Origin: an uncultured Chloroflexota bacterium
GTDB lineage: Bacteria; Chloroflexota; Dehalococcoidia; Lucifugimonadales; UBA1127
Assembly: GCA_913045315.1 (NCBI GenBank)
Contig: CAJWQJ010000006.1
Location: 25,654-89,653 of the forward strand
Reading direction: 5' to 3'
DNA length: 64,000 nt
This document shows positions 52,417 through 62,619 of the stretch, piece after piece. The translations under genes and the position numbers were made by a program. The notes beneath the pieces were generated by a model. It had not been told where the DNA came from. It did no database searches and worked only from the letters and a program-made list of their open reading frames with translations. The first letter of the stretch is position 1. Each line of letters begins with the position of its first letter.

Positions 52417-53808
52417 TTAGTTCATCACTTGATCAAATTTTTGCATCAATAATTCGGCCGAATCTTCATCAGTTGAAACAATCAATAAAACTCTGGCTTT
52501 GTTTCTTTTAATTTCAAAAAATCGATTTATGGGTTGATTTAAAACTCCTTTACCAGTAGATGTGCTCATATCAAAATCGGAATTTTTAAAAGAATCTGAA
52601 AGAAGTTGTACAAACTCATCCGCTTCAGAATTGCTTTCCCATTGAGTTGCAAAAGCTATTGCCTGATCACCAGAATTCTCATTTTGAATTAATACATATC
52701 TATCTCCAAGCCATCCTGTTGATGCTTTAGCAGCATTTTCCCCATCCAAATTTGATCCCAACCATAACAATAGAAGGAATTCACCCCAAACTCCATCTTG
52801 GATAAATTCCCAATTATCAGGTAGTCTTCTAGAAAAATTATTTATTGAAATTACTTCCGGGTTAAATCCTTCTATATATTTTTGTGGATGGATAATTTCA
52901 GTTGAACTCTTAGGCAAATCAGTATACGCACCGTTGACTTCACCCCAACCACCCAGCAGTCTTAATGAATGTACGAACTCAATACCAAAAGTAAATGGAA
53001 ATAAAAATAATTGCTGAACAATTGTAGGTGAATTTTCAAAGACGTCTCCAGATTTATTTATTTGCAATTCATCAATATTTGCCTCAGGAAATCGATTTGA
53101 ACCATAAAATCCAATAGAAAGAAGGGAATCTCCAATAGACAAGCTATCAATTGCCAACAAAGCATCCCGGTTCATAAGATAACTAAAATGTTGATTAGCT
53201 ATTTGGAAATGATTTTCCTGTATAGCCAAACCCTGTACAAAAGCTAATAATAGTGCATCACTAATTGATATCTGCTTATGATCTGCAACAATGTGAATTA
53301 TTCCTGTTTTGAGAGAATACAGCCCTGGAATTTGTTCGGTCATTACATCAATATATATATTTTTCAATTTATCTTCAGGTTCCAAGAATCCTAAAAATTT
53401 ATACAGTCTTTCATCTTCTTCATAAACTGTATCCATCCCACTAGTACTAATGTATTCATTAAGAATTCTGCCTAAAAATTCTTGAGAAACTTCTTGAACA
53501 ATGATTGGTTCTTCAGGAGGTGTAAGGCCTCTAAATCCAAATAACGACCAGGCTGTCTCGTTAGAAATCTCATTTAAAGCGGAAATGTCTCTTTCACTAC
53601 TATTTTCACTATTTTCACTATTTTCAGAATCAGGATTATTTGAATCTTCCAAGTTTGAGTCAGGAAATTCTTGAGTAGAAGTTTCAGCAACATCAGAAAG
53701 AGACGAATTTGCATCTCCGGCTAAATTTTGATCCTTACAAGAAAGAATAATCAAACCAGCTAGAGAAATAATTAACAACCATTTAAAATTCAAAATAATT
53801 TTTACCAA
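52417..53808 (-). CDS. Lipoprotein of unknown function
   Basis: This 463-residue protein starts with a TTG and an N-terminal signal of lipoprotein type, a hydrophobic segment ending ILSC near residue 24. A low-complexity segment with repeated N-S-E units follows (~residues 35-75), encoded by a short repeat at 53602-53631. The rest is a soluble mixed domain with no motif I recognise; a TPR-like or DUF-type exported domain is possible. It precedes gltX on the same strand, 39 nt apart, and is divergent from rpsB. Confidence 0.65.
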   Translation of the reverse strand: MVKIILNFKWLLIISLAGLIILSCKDQNLAGDANSSLSDVAETSTQEFPDSNLEDSNNPDSENSENSENSSERDISALNEISNETAWSLFGFRGLTPPEEPIIVQEVSQEFLGRILNEYISTSGMDTVYEEDERLYKFLGFLEPEDKLKNIYIDVMTEQIPGLYSLKTGIIHIVADHKQISISDALLLAFVQGLAIQENHFQIANQHFSYLMNRDALLAIDSLSIGDSLLSIGFYGSNRFPEANIDELQINKSGDVFENSPTIVQQLFLFPFTFGIEFVHSLRLLGGWGEVNGAYTDLPKSSTEIIHPQKYIEGFNPEVISINNFSRRLPDNWEFIQDGVWGEFLLLLWLGSNLDGENAAKASTGWLGDRYVLIQNENSGDQAIAFATQWESNSEADEFVQLLSDSFKNSDFDMSTSTGKGVLNQPINRFFEIKRNKARVLLIVSTDEDSAELLMQKFDQVMN

Positions 53809-53939
53809 TTCTATTCAATAAATTCTCACCATGTTCTAGCTGAGAAACTATTACAACCAAAACAAGAAGTAAAATAATAATTTTTTCATATTTATAATTC
53901 TATAATAACTGAAAAATACTTCAATCAAACTTAATACAA

Positions 53940-53969
53940 TTGCTCAAGGAAATTACATTATGGTATACT
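53940..53969 (+). promoter_or_regulatory. Promoter of the rpsB operon
   Basis: TTGCTC (53940-53945) and TATACT (53964-53969) are separated by 18 bases, with TGG directly before the -10 box (extended -10-like). Transcription would begin near 53976, about 30 bases before the rpsB start. Confidence 0.55.
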
Positions 53970-54004
53970 TGTTCGGTTGTTTTCAATAATTAAACCCTAT
54001 TCAT

Positions 54005-54961
54005 GTGAGTGTAAAACTACTTATGGAAGAAATCGTAGAAAAAGTTGCAGCAGAAAAAGAAACAAATTCAGAGGACCAATCTCAAGTTTACGAACCCGTA
54101 AGCATGAAAGCTTTGCTAGAGGCTGGAGTCCATTTCGGACATCAGACAAGAAGATGGCAACCTCATATGAAAAAATATATTTTTGCTCAACGTAATGGCA
54201 TACATATAATCGATCTCCAGCAAACACTTGGACTACTTGAGAAAGCTGTTCATCAAGTAGCTGCTTTAGTTGCAAAAGGTGGATCAGTTTTATTTGTAGG
54301 CACCAAGAGACAAGCCCAAGAAACAATTGTATCTGAAGCTACTCGTTGTGGAATGTTTTACGTAAATCAACGTTGGCTAGGTGGAATGATAACTAATTGG
54401 CAAACAATTAATCGCAGGATTACAGCAATGCGAACTCTAGAAGAACTTGAAGCTCAGGATGCTTTTAAGAGACTACCAAAAAAAGAAGCTCAAAAAAAGG
54501 AAAATCAATTAAGAAAACTTCAAAAATATTTTGGTGGGATTAGAGATATGAAATCTCTCCCATCGGTTATGATCGTCGTTGACGTTGGGAAAGAACATAT
54601 AGCTGTTGCTGAAGCAAAGAAAGCACAAATACCAGTCTTTGCATTAGTTGATACTGACTGTGATCCTAACTTGGTTGATTACCCTATTCCTGGCAATGAT
54701 GACGCAATTCGTTCTATTAAACTCACGCTTGCTCGACTTGCGGATGGAGTAATCCAAGGGGTTCAAAAGAGAAATGAAATTGATTCTGAAATCGCTAAAG
54801 CCGAAAGTGACGATTTTGGAAATGCATACGTTTCTGATTCTTTTGGAGCCATAGGAACACCTAATGCTTTCACTATGGCTGATGACCCTGAAGATAATAC
54901 TGATACTAAGACTCCAGAAAATTTGGAAAAAAATACTGATAACGAAATTAATTCAGAATAG
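54005..54961 (+). CDS. rpsB: 30S ribosomal protein S2 with N- and C-terminal extensions
   Basis: This 318-residue protein has the S2 core (MKALLEAGVHFGHQTRRW, IIDLQQTLGLLEKA, VLFVGTKRQAQE, VDTDCDPNLVDYPIPGNDDA). The core begins about 35 residues in, after an acidic lead, and an acidic C-terminal tail of ~55 residues follows, so it is longer than the usual ~240. The start is GTG 54005 or ATG 54023; neither has a clear ribosome-binding site. It leads the rpsB-tsf-pyrH-frr-uppS-cdsA-dxr-rseP run, a common bacterial order. Confidence 0.93.
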   Translation: MSVKLLMEEIVEKVAAEKETNSEDQSQVYEPVSMKALLEAGVHFGHQTRRWQPHMKKYIFAQRNGIHIIDLQQTLGLLEKAVHQVAALVAKGGSVLFVGTKRQAQETIVSEATRCGMFYVNQRWLGGMITNWQTINRRITAMRTLEELEAQDAFKRLPKKEAQKKENQLRKLQKYFGGIRDMKSLPSVMIVVDVGKEHIAVAEAKKAQIPVFALVDTDCDPNLVDYPIPGNDDAIRSIKLTLARLADGVIQGVQKRNEIDSEIAKAESDDFGNAYVSDSFGAIGTPNAFTMADDPEDNTDTKTPENLEKNTDNEINSE

Positions 54962-55057
54962 AAGATTATTTATATATTTTCGTTAGAAAACTGATTTTTA
55001 TAGTGATTTGAATCCAAATTTCTATATTCAAACTATGAAACTCCAAAGGTGGTAAAA

Positions 55058-55537
55058 ATGCCAGAAATTGATGTGGTTATTATAAAGGAACTAAGGGAAC
55101 TAACTGGTGCAGGAATCATGGATTGCAAGCAAGCACTTGAAGAAACTAAGGGTAATATAAATGAAGCAGCCGAAATATTACGTAAAAAGGGCATCGCTTC
55201 TGCAGCAAAAAGAGCATCTCGCACCGCTGGGCAAGGAGTAATAGAATCCTATATTCACAGTGGAAATAAAATAGGAGCGATGATAGAAATTAATTGTGAA
55301 ACTGACTTCGTTGCTAGAACTGAAGAGTTTAAGGGGTTAGCTCATGACATTGCAATGCAAATTGCAGCTATGAATCCTGATAACGAAACTGAAGACAATT
55401 CTCTAGATTCCTTACTTTCACAGGAATTCATTAAGGATCCTTCTAAAACTATTGGCGAACTTGTTACTGAAGTAACTGCTAAAACCGGAGAACACATCGA
55501 AGTGAAACGTTTTATTAGATTCGCTATAGGGGATTAA
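55058..55537 (+). CDS. tsf: Translation elongation factor Ts, short form
   Basis: This ~159-residue protein is the nucleotide exchange factor for EF-Tu. VIIKELRELTGAGIMDCKQA (with the TG-AG-MDCK contact motif), IEINCETDFVARTEEFK and EHIEVKRFIRFAIGD are diagnostic. It has one core subdomain like the short forms, rather than the ~280-residue E. coli type. ATG 55058 has AAAGGTGG upstream; a GTG 9 bases earlier overlaps that site. It is followed 9 nt later by pyrH. Confidence 0.95.
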   Translation: MPEIDVVIIKELRELTGAGIMDCKQALEETKGNINEAAEILRKKGIASAAKRASRTAGQGVIESYIHSGNKIGAMIEINCETDFVARTEEFKGLAHDIAMQIAAMNPDNETEDNSLDSLLSQEFIKDPSKTIGELVTEVTAKTGEHIEVKRFIRFAIGD

Positions 55538-56263
<726 letters not shown>

Positions 56264-56305
56264 TAAAGTTGTATTAATAAATGTTGTTAATTATAGGATG
56301 AGATT

Positions 56306-56869
56306 ATGACAGAAATAGCAGATATTCTACGAGATGCACAAAGACGCATGAATCAATCGGTTGAAGTTCTTAAACAAGATTTATCCACGTATAGAACTGG
56401 TAGAGCTTCTGTGAGCTTAGTAGAAAACATATCAGTTGATTATCACGGAAGTGCGATGCCCCTGCAACAATTAGCAACTATTAATATGCCTGAGGCGAGA
56501 CTACTTGTCATTCAACCATGGGACAAATCGATTCTTCCAGAAATTGAAAAAGTGTTAATCCAGAGTGACTTTGGAGCATCTCCAAATAATGACGGGAATG
56601 TAATTCGAATCAATTTACCTGCACCATCTGAAGAAAGAAGAAATGAACTTATAAAAACCCTTAACAAACGTGTGGAAGATGGCAGGTTAGCTGTGCGAAA
56701 TGTAAGAAGAGACGCAAATGAAAAAATCAAATCTTCAGAAAAACAAAAATCCATTTCTCAAGATGAAAGTCACCGGGCACAATCTGAAATACAAAAAGTA
56801 ACAGATTTAATCATCTCAGAAATTGATAAGATTGGTGAGAGCAAAGAGAATGAAATGCTGGAGGTCTAG
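56306..56869 (+). CDS. frr: Ribosome recycling factor
   Basis: This 187-residue protein splits post-termination ribosomes with EF-G. LRDAQRRMNQSVEVLKQDLS, YRTGRASVSLVENISVDYHG, LLVIQPWDKSILPEIEKV and RRNELIKTLNKRVEDG-like sequence identify it. It starts after GATGAGAT-type sequence and is followed 3 nt later by uppS. Confidence 0.96.
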   Translation: MTEIADILRDAQRRMNQSVEVLKQDLSTYRTGRASVSLVENISVDYHGSAMPLQQLATINMPEARLLVIQPWDKSILPEIEKVLIQSDFGASPNNDGNVIRINLPAPSEERRNELIKTLNKRVEDGRLAVRNVRRDANEKIKSSEKQKSISQDESHRAQSEIQKVTDLIISEIDKIGESKENEMLEV

Positions 56870-56872
56870 ATC

Positions 56873-57640
56873 ATGCCTAAGGGTTTTAAAAACCTAAATC
56901 AGGCAGAGAATTTAGAATCAAAACGACAAACAAATTCTATTAAAACGCCACTTCATATTGCAATAATTATGGACGGTAATGGTAGGTGGGCCAAAAAACA
57001 TGGCTTGCCAAGGATACAAGGGCACAGAAAAGGCGTCGACAATATTCGTAATATAGTCCGAATTGCTATGATTAATAAAATACAGTATTTAACACTCTAT
57101 GCTTTTTCAACTGAAAATTGGTCCAGACCAGCAAGTGAAGTTCACGGATTGATAGAATTACTGGCCAGCGTAATTGATAGAGAAACAAAAGAACTTCATA
57201 AACAGAACATAAGGATTAAACACTTAGGAAGAACAGAAAACTTATCCCAAAATTTACAAAGATCCATTCAAAAGGCAGTTGAAATCACTAAAAACAATAT
57301 CGGACTAACCTTAAATGTAGCTTTCGATTATGGCGGAAGAAATGAATTACTTGAAGCAGCAAAAAACATAATTAGAGAGAAAGTCAATCCCGATTTATTA
57401 GATGAAACTTCATTCGAAAAATACCTATATTCTTCAGGAATACCTGATCCAGATTTAATAATTCGAACCGCTGGAGAAATGAGACTAAGTAATTTCTTGC
57501 TCTGGCAAACCGCCTACAGTGAATACTATTTTACTAAAACTTTATGGCCCGATTTCGACGAAATCGACATGGACAAAGCTCTTTCAGAATACTACAAAAG
57601 AAAAAGACAATTTGGTCAGATTGAAGATGAATCCAATTAA
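56873..57640 (+). CDS. uppS: Isoprenyl transferase (undecaprenyl diphosphate synthase-like)
   Basis: This 255-residue cis-prenyltransferase has HIAIIMDGNGRWAKKHGLPR (catalytic Asp), GHRKGVDNIRNIV, YAFSTENWSRP and DLIIRTAGEMRLSNFLLWQ with the final SEYYFTKTLWPDF. It makes the lipid carrier for cell-wall polymers. The start ATG lies 3 nt after frr, and the 3' end overlaps the cdsA start by 14 bases. Confidence 0.95.
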   Translation: MPKGFKNLNQAENLESKRQTNSIKTPLHIAIIMDGNGRWAKKHGLPRIQGHRKGVDNIRNIVRIAMINKIQYLTLYAFSTENWSRPASEVHGLIELLASVIDRETKELHKQNIRIKHLGRTENLSQNLQRSIQKAVEITKNNIGLTLNVAFDYGGRNELLEAAKNIIREKVNPDLLDETSFEKYLYSSGIPDPDLIIRTAGEMRLSNFLLWQTAYSEYYFTKTLWPDFDEIDMDKALSEYYKRKRQFGQIEDESN

Positions 57641-58445
57641 AAAAAAGAATGGCTCCGAATTATTCTATCGAGTTATTTCAGCATTATTATTGTTGCCTGC
57701 ACTTATTGTATTCATATTTATGGGGCCAATATTTCTAATAATACTTGCTACGATTATTGGAGCTCTAGCTTACTTTGAATATTTTCAAATCGTTAATCCT
57801 GTTAATAAAAAATTTATAGTATTTATAGGTGCGTTTTTATCAAGTTTACTTCCTATAATCAGCTATTGGGGAATTGATGCTCTGCTAATAGCAGCGACAA
57901 TCTATCTTGCAAGTTCTTTATTATATTTTCTAGCCACAAAATTATTGAGTTTTTCTCGAAATTTCAAATTTATCGATGCAATTGGAATATTTTATACTGG
58001 ATTTCCTATTAGTTTTGCAATATTGATTCACAATTTGAACGATGGGAAAACACTATTATTACTAATTTTAACAATTATTTTTGCCTCAGATTCATTTTCT
58101 TACTTCATTGGAAAATTATTTGGCAAACATTTTTTGGCTCCCAGTATAAGTGCTGGTAAAACATGGGAAGGTTTTATTGGTGGGTTAATAGGAACTTTAT
58201 TAACTTCACTATTCATTCCAGAATTCCTATCTCTCGAATTATCCAATATTGATAAACTTTGCATTGGAATGACTATTGGTCTTATTGCACCAATTGGAGA
58301 TTTACTTGAATCTAAGTTTAAACGATCATTTAATGTAAAAAATTCAGGTATACTAATACCTGGACATGGAGGACTATTAGATAGGTTAGATAGTCTAGGG
58401 TTTGGATTTATAGGTGGATATATTATTTTGTTGATGGTCTTATAA
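57627..58445 (+). CDS. cdsA: Phosphatidate cytidylyltransferase
   Basis: This ~272-residue integral membrane protein with about eight hydrophobic segments activates phosphatidic acid with CTP to CDP-diacylglycerol. Signature: SAGKTWEGFIGGLIGTLL and IGDLLESKFKRSFNVKNS followed by GHGGLLDRLDSLGF. ATG 57627 lies within uppS (14-base overlap), so it is coupled. An upstream frame extension into uppS is not credible. It shares TAATG with dxr. Confidence 0.93.
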   Translation: MNPIKKKNGSELFYRVISALLLLPALIVFIFMGPIFLIILATIIGALAYFEYFQIVNPVNKKFIVFIGAFLSSLLPIISYWGIDALLIAATIYLASSLLYFLATKLLSFSRNFKFIDAIGIFYTGFPISFAILIHNLNDGKTLLLLILTIIFASDSFSYFIGKLFGKHFLAPSISAGKTWEGFIGGLIGTLLTSLFIPEFLSLELSNIDKLCIGMTIGLIAPIGDLLESKFKRSFNVKNSGILIPGHGGLLDRLDSLGFGFIGGYIILLMVL

Positions 58446-59581
58446 TGAAGAAATTATCAATACTTGGTTCAACTGGATCTATTGGCAAACAAACTCTCGA
58501 AGTAATTCGAATGTTTCCTGATCAATTTCAAGTTACTTCCATGGTAGCAGGGAATAATTCTGATCTTTTTCTCAATCAAATACATGAGTTTAAGCCATCC
58601 CTAGTTTACTCTCAAAATAAATTAAACCCTGCAGACCTTCCATCAAACTGTAAAATTGTCGCCAATATATTAGAAATTGTTCAAGACGATAATTCTGATT
58701 TAATTTGTCAAAGCCTTTCTGGAACTATAGGATTATTCCCTACTCTACAAGCATTACAGTCCGGAAAATCAGTAATCCTTTCTAACAAAGAACCTATTGT
58801 TATGGCTGGTAATATTTTGATGGATGAATCAGTAAGGTTTAATAGTCAAATTCTACCAGTTGATAGTGAGCCAAGCGCAATCTGGCAATGCCTGAGAGGC
58901 GAAGATTACCATCAAAACATCAAAAAAGTGTTAATAACTGGATCTGGGGGTCCTTTTTTAAATGTAGAACACGAAACACTCAAAAAGAAAACCCCAAAAG
59001 ATGCTCTAAAGCATCCAACATGGAATATGGGTGAAAAAATCTCAATCGATTCAGCCACCCTTATGAATAAAGCATTAGAAGTAATTGAAGCTTATTGGTT
59101 ATTCGATTTAGACTGGGAACAAATAGAAGTAGTAATTCATCCAGAAAGCATTGTTCATTCAATGGTAGAATTTAATGATGGATCTATTAAAGCTCAATTA
59201 AGCCCAACCAGTATGCTCTTTCCTATACAACATGCATTATTTTACCCTGAAAGAATTCATACTAGCAGTACAAGAAAACTGGAAATCACTGAAATAGGAA
59301 ATTTAAGTTTTCAATCTGTGGATTTTGAGAAATATCCTTGTTTTCAAATAGGTATTGAAGCTGGAAAGGCTTCTGGAACTTATCCTGCAGTCCTTATTGG
59401 AGCAGATGAAGTTGCGGTTAATATGTTCCTTAGTGGCACAATTAAATTTACTGATATACCTAAGGTTATTTCAAGAACATTAGATATCAATAAGAACATA
59501 GCTAATCCCTCAATTGAACAAATAATTGAATCCGAAAAATGGGGGAAACAAACAGCACTGAAAATAGGATTAAACCTTTGA
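58445..59581 (+). CDS. dxr: 1-deoxy-D-xylulose 5-phosphate reductoisomerase
   Basis: This 378-residue enzyme catalyses the first committed step of the non-mevalonate isoprenoid pathway with NADPH. Motifs: SILGSTGSIGKQTLEVI (NADPH), LSNKEPIVMAG, PVDSEPSAIWQCL, SATLMNKALEVIEAYWLF and HPESIVHSMVEF. Its ATG overlaps the cdsA stop by one base. It precedes rseP, the classic cdsA-dxr-rseP order. Confidence 0.96.
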   Translation: MKKLSILGSTGSIGKQTLEVIRMFPDQFQVTSMVAGNNSDLFLNQIHEFKPSLVYSQNKLNPADLPSNCKIVANILEIVQDDNSDLICQSLSGTIGLFPTLQALQSGKSVILSNKEPIVMAGNILMDESVRFNSQILPVDSEPSAIWQCLRGEDYHQNIKKVLITGSGGPFLNVEHETLKKKTPKDALKHPTWNMGEKISIDSATLMNKALEVIEAYWLFDLDWEQIEVVIHPESIVHSMVEFNDGSIKAQLSPTSMLFPIQHALFYPERIHTSSTRKLEITEIGNLSFQSVDFEKYPCFQIGIEAGKASGTYPAVLIGADEVAVNMFLSGTIKFTDIPKVISRTLDINKNIANPSIEQIIESEKWGKQTALKIGLNL

Positions 59582-60702
59582 TAACAACTATTCTTTCATT
59601 CATATGTATTCTTGCAATATTGGTAATTATTCATGAATTGGGTCATTTTTTAACTGCAAAAATATTTAAGATAAAAGTACTTGAGTTTGGGATCGGTTAT
59701 CCCCCTAGAATCCTTTCATTCAAAAAAAATTCCACCATATATTCATTAAATATTCTTCCATTAGGAGGATTCGTAAAATTATTAGGAGAAGAGGATCCAA
59801 CAGATCCACAAAGTTTGGCCAAACAAAATCGTTTGGTCCGTTTAACTGTACTTGCATCTGGTGCAATAATGAATTTTATATTAGCACTGTTTCTTTTCTC
59901 TTTACTTTATGCCCTTCCTCAAGAAAGAGTATCTGGCAATATACAAATTATGGACATTTCACAAAACTCCCCAGCTGATCTAGCAGGGTTAAAACCTGGT
60001 GATTTAATTATGAAAATAGACGGTCATTCAATCAGAAATTCACAGGAAGCTGGACAACGTATACGAATGAAATTGGGAGAAACGACAACTTGGTCAATCA
60101 TTCGTCCTCAAAAATTGATAACAGGATCAATAGGATTTACTCAAGAAAACTCAATTTCAGAATCGTCTATATCAATGGGGGATAAATTCTCTGTCGCTCT
60201 TGTGCCTAGATGGAACCCTCCTGAAGGGGAAGGCAACGCTGGAATCATAATTTCTAATATGAATGTTACTTCTATTCATAAATCAGAAATAAACATAAAT
60301 GCTATCTGGCATGGTTTTGAGGTTATGACTAATAGTCTTTTGCTTATTCGAAAGGAAATAACTGGCTGGATAGTTTCATCAATGACACCTCAATTCGCTG
60401 GCCCTATAGGAATAGCTCAAGTTACAGGAGAAGTAGCTAGAGAAGGAATAATTCCATTAATAAATCTTTCAGCTTTACTGAGTTTACAACTAGCAATACT
60501 AAACCTTCTTCCTATTCCAGCATTAGATGGAGGGAGAATTATGTTTTTATTTATAGAAATTTTAAGAAGAGGCAAAAGAATTCCACCTGAAAAGGAAGCT
60601 TTTGTACATTTAGCTGGAATCATAATATTACTAAGCCTAATCGTCGTAATAAGTTATTTTGATGTAGCTCGAATAATTACAGGAGATAGCCTTCTTAAAT
60701 AA
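59578..60702 (+). CDS. rseP: Site-2 protease-type membrane zinc metalloprotease
   Basis: This ~374-residue intramembrane protease has VIIHELGHFLTAKIF (HExxH zinc motif in the first helix), EFGIGYPPRILSF, a PDZ domain (NSPADLAGLKPGDLIMKIDG), and NLLPIPALDGGRIMFLF with the third zinc ligand in the DG motif. It cleaves membrane-bound anti-sigma factors. I prefer TTG 59578 (AGGA 9 bases before; family N-terminus), which overlaps the dxr stop as TTGA; ATG 59539 would add 13 residues. It ends the rpsB-led run. Confidence 0.93.
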   Translation: MITTILSFICILAILVIIHELGHFLTAKIFKIKVLEFGIGYPPRILSFKKNSTIYSLNILPLGGFVKLLGEEDPTDPQSLAKQNRLVRLTVLASGAIMNFILALFLFSLLYALPQERVSGNIQIMDISQNSPADLAGLKPGDLIMKIDGHSIRNSQEAGQRIRMKLGETTTWSIIRPQKLITGSIGFTQENSISESSISMGDKFSVALVPRWNPPEGEGNAGIIISNMNVTSIHKSEININAIWHGFEVMTNSLLLIRKEITGWIVSSMTPQFAGPIGIAQVTGEVAREGIIPLINLSALLSLQLAILNLLPIPALDGGRIMFLFIEILRRGKRIPPEKEAFVHLAGIIILLSLIVVISYFDVARIITGDSLLK

Positions 60703-60724
60703 TATTAAAAACCTTGCTTTATAA

Positions 60725-61597
60725 TTATTTTTCCAACAATCCTGATCCTAGAGCTTGTTCATCTGCATGATAGGAACTTCTTACTAAAGGTCCAGATGCC
60801 ACATGCTTAAAACCTATATTTCTTGCTACTTCCCCAAGCATTTCGAACTCAGAAGGGGTATAATATTTTTTTAATGGAACATGATTTTTGGAAGGTCTCA
60901 AGTACTGTCCAATTGTAATCATTTCACAGCCGACATCATTTAAATCATTCATAGTGGAAATGATTTCATCAACTGTTTCTCCCAAACCTACCATTATTCC
61001 AGATTTAGTCGGGATAGATGAGTTTAAATCTTTAAATTTTTTTAGTAAATTAAGAGATCTGTTATATTTACCTTTTGGACGAATTTTGGGAAAAATTCGT
61101 TCAACAGTTTCGATATTATGATTTAAAACATCTGGACGAACATTGGTAATTAATTCTATTTCTTCTGGCCATTTTGATAAATCTGGCACTAAAAGTTCGA
61201 TTTTACAAAAAGGAGTTTTTTCCCGAATTTTTTTAACACACGCAACAAAAATACTTATCCCTCCATCTGAAACATCATCTCTAGTTACAGAAGTAATCAC
61301 ACAGTATCGAAGTCCTAGTTTTTCTACTGCTGAGGCAAGTCTAATAGGCTCTCCTACATCAACAGGTGCAGGTTTCCCAGTATTAACAGCACAATAATGG
61401 CATCTCCAAGTGCATGTGTCGCCTAAAATCATAAAAGTAGCAGTTTGACGATCCCAACAATCTCCAATATTTGGGCATCTTGCTTCTTCACAAACAGTAT
61501 TCAGTCCGGAATCACGCACAAGAGATCGCAGGTAAAGATACTTCGCACCTCCTGGTGCAGGAGTTTTAAACCATTTAGGCTTTCTTTCAATTACCAT
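60725..61597 (-). CDS. lipA: Lipoyl synthase
   Basis: This ~290-residue radical SAM enzyme inserts two sulfurs into octanoyl groups on lipoyl domains. CEEARCPNIGDCW is the auxiliary cluster; TCTWRCHYCAVNTG is the radical SAM CxxxCxxC (with Trp-Arg in place of the more usual RRR). NHNIETVERIFPKIRP and VGLGETVDEIISTMNDL follow. The ATG at 61597 is preferred over a TTG 12 bases up. The C-terminus has HVASGPLVRSSYHADEQ. It lies downstream of proS. Confidence 0.95.
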   Translation of the reverse strand: MVIERKPKWFKTPAPGGAKYLYLRSLVRDSGLNTVCEEARCPNIGDCWDRQTATFMILGDTCTWRCHYCAVNTGKPAPVDVGEPIRLASAVEKLGLRYCVITSVTRDDVSDGGISIFVACVKKIREKTPFCKIELLVPDLSKWPEEIELITNVRPDVLNHNIETVERIFPKIRPKGKYNRSLNLLKKFKDLNSSIPTKSGIMVGLGETVDEIISTMNDLNDVGCEMITIGQYLRPSKNHVPLKKYYTPSEFEMLGEVARNIGFKHVASGPLVRSSYHADEQALGSGLLEK

Positions 61598-61620
61598 TCC
61601 TATTACCAAACCCTAAATCA

Positions 61621-62619
61621 TTAATCTTTGAAAAAAATTTCACTCATTTTTTCTTTTAATTTAATTAGAGGTATTTTATCACTTTCGAGATTACTTCTAA
61701 ACTTAACTTCGACAGATTGATCTTTCAATGTTCTTGGACTTACAACAAGTCTTACAGGAAAGCCTAATAAATCTGCATCATTCAATTTCACACCAGGGGA
61801 TTCATTCCGATCATCAAATAAAACATCTATCCCTAATTCAATTAAATCTTTATGTATACTCTCAGAAACTGATAAAACTTCAGGCTTATCCATATTTATT
61901 GGAGCAAGATAAACTTGAAAAGGGGAAACAGAAAAAGGAAATAGAATTCCATTTTCATCATTATGCTGCTCAATCACAGCTGCAAGAAGTCTTCCAATCC
62001 CAATCCCGTAACAGCCCATAACCATAGGATTTTGAACCCCTTTATCGTCCAAGTAAAATGCATCCAAGTCTTCACTATAAGATGTTCCCAATTTAAAAAC
62101 ATGCCCAACCTCAATTCCTCTAGATGAGTCTAATGTCTCTTGACATCTTGGGCACCCAAATCCGGTTTCTGCAGTTGCAATATCTCCAATAACATCAACT
62201 TGAAAATCTCTAGGAAAATTAACATTAGCAAAATGATAATCTAATTTATTAGCTCCAGCTACAAAATTTGAACCCCATTTGACTGACTCATCAGCAATTA
62301 TTTGAACCCCACTCATTTCTACTGCTGATGCTGACCCAGAAACTAAGCCTGCAGATAAAGATTCTTCCATTGTTGCAAGTCTAATTTCTTTTCCATTAAG
62401 AATTCTAAGAAGTTTAGTTTCATTTACATCCAAATCACCTCTAATCATTACCATAGATATTTTATTATCAATAAAATAGAAAACTGCTTTTAGGGTTTTC
62501 TGAATAGAGATATCTAAATAACTTGCAACATCATCTATCGTTTTCATGTTTGGTGTATAAATTTCTTCAATATTTTGGTCTGTATTAATTAAACTTAGTG
62601 CTGCTTCTAATATTGCAAT
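61621..62619 (-). CDS. proS: Prolyl-tRNA synthetase, C-terminal part only (truncated at a junction)
   Basis: The C-terminal ~332 residues are recognisable: the insertion/editing domain (LIKxx-type ENIYTPNMKTIDDVASYL region, then NKLDYHFANVNFPRDF), motif 3 (GCYGIGIGRLLAAVIEQHND) and the anticodon-binding domain. The first ~230-280 residues, with class II motifs 1 and 2, are absent. The frame stays open past the ATG at 62547 to about 62619 in the expected family sequence, but meets a stop just upstream (62620-62622) and non-homologous DNA. So it is a 3' fragment at a chimeric break rather than a gene with a start at 62547. Confidence 0.85.
   Translation of the reverse strand: MAILEAALSLINTDQNIEEIYTPNMKTIDDVASYLDISIQKTLKAVFYFIDNKISMVMIRGDLDVNETKLLRILNGKEIRLATMEESLSAGLVSGSASAVEMSGVQIIADESVKWGSNFVAGANKLDYHFANVNFPRDFQVDVIGDIATAETGFGCPRCQETLDSSRGIEVGHVFKLGTSYSEDLDAFYLDDKGVQNPMVMGCYGIGIGRLLAAVIEQHNDENGILFPFSVSPFQVYLAPINMDKPEVLSVSESIHKDLIELGIDVLFDDRNESPGVKLNDADLLGFPVRLVVSPRTLKDQSVEVKFRSNLESDKIPLIKLKEKMSEIFFKD

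Noticed and set aside
53602..53631. Possible tandem repeat of regulatory interest
   Set aside because: The ~9-base repeats lie in a coding low-complexity stretch (N-S-E units) of a lipoprotein linker.
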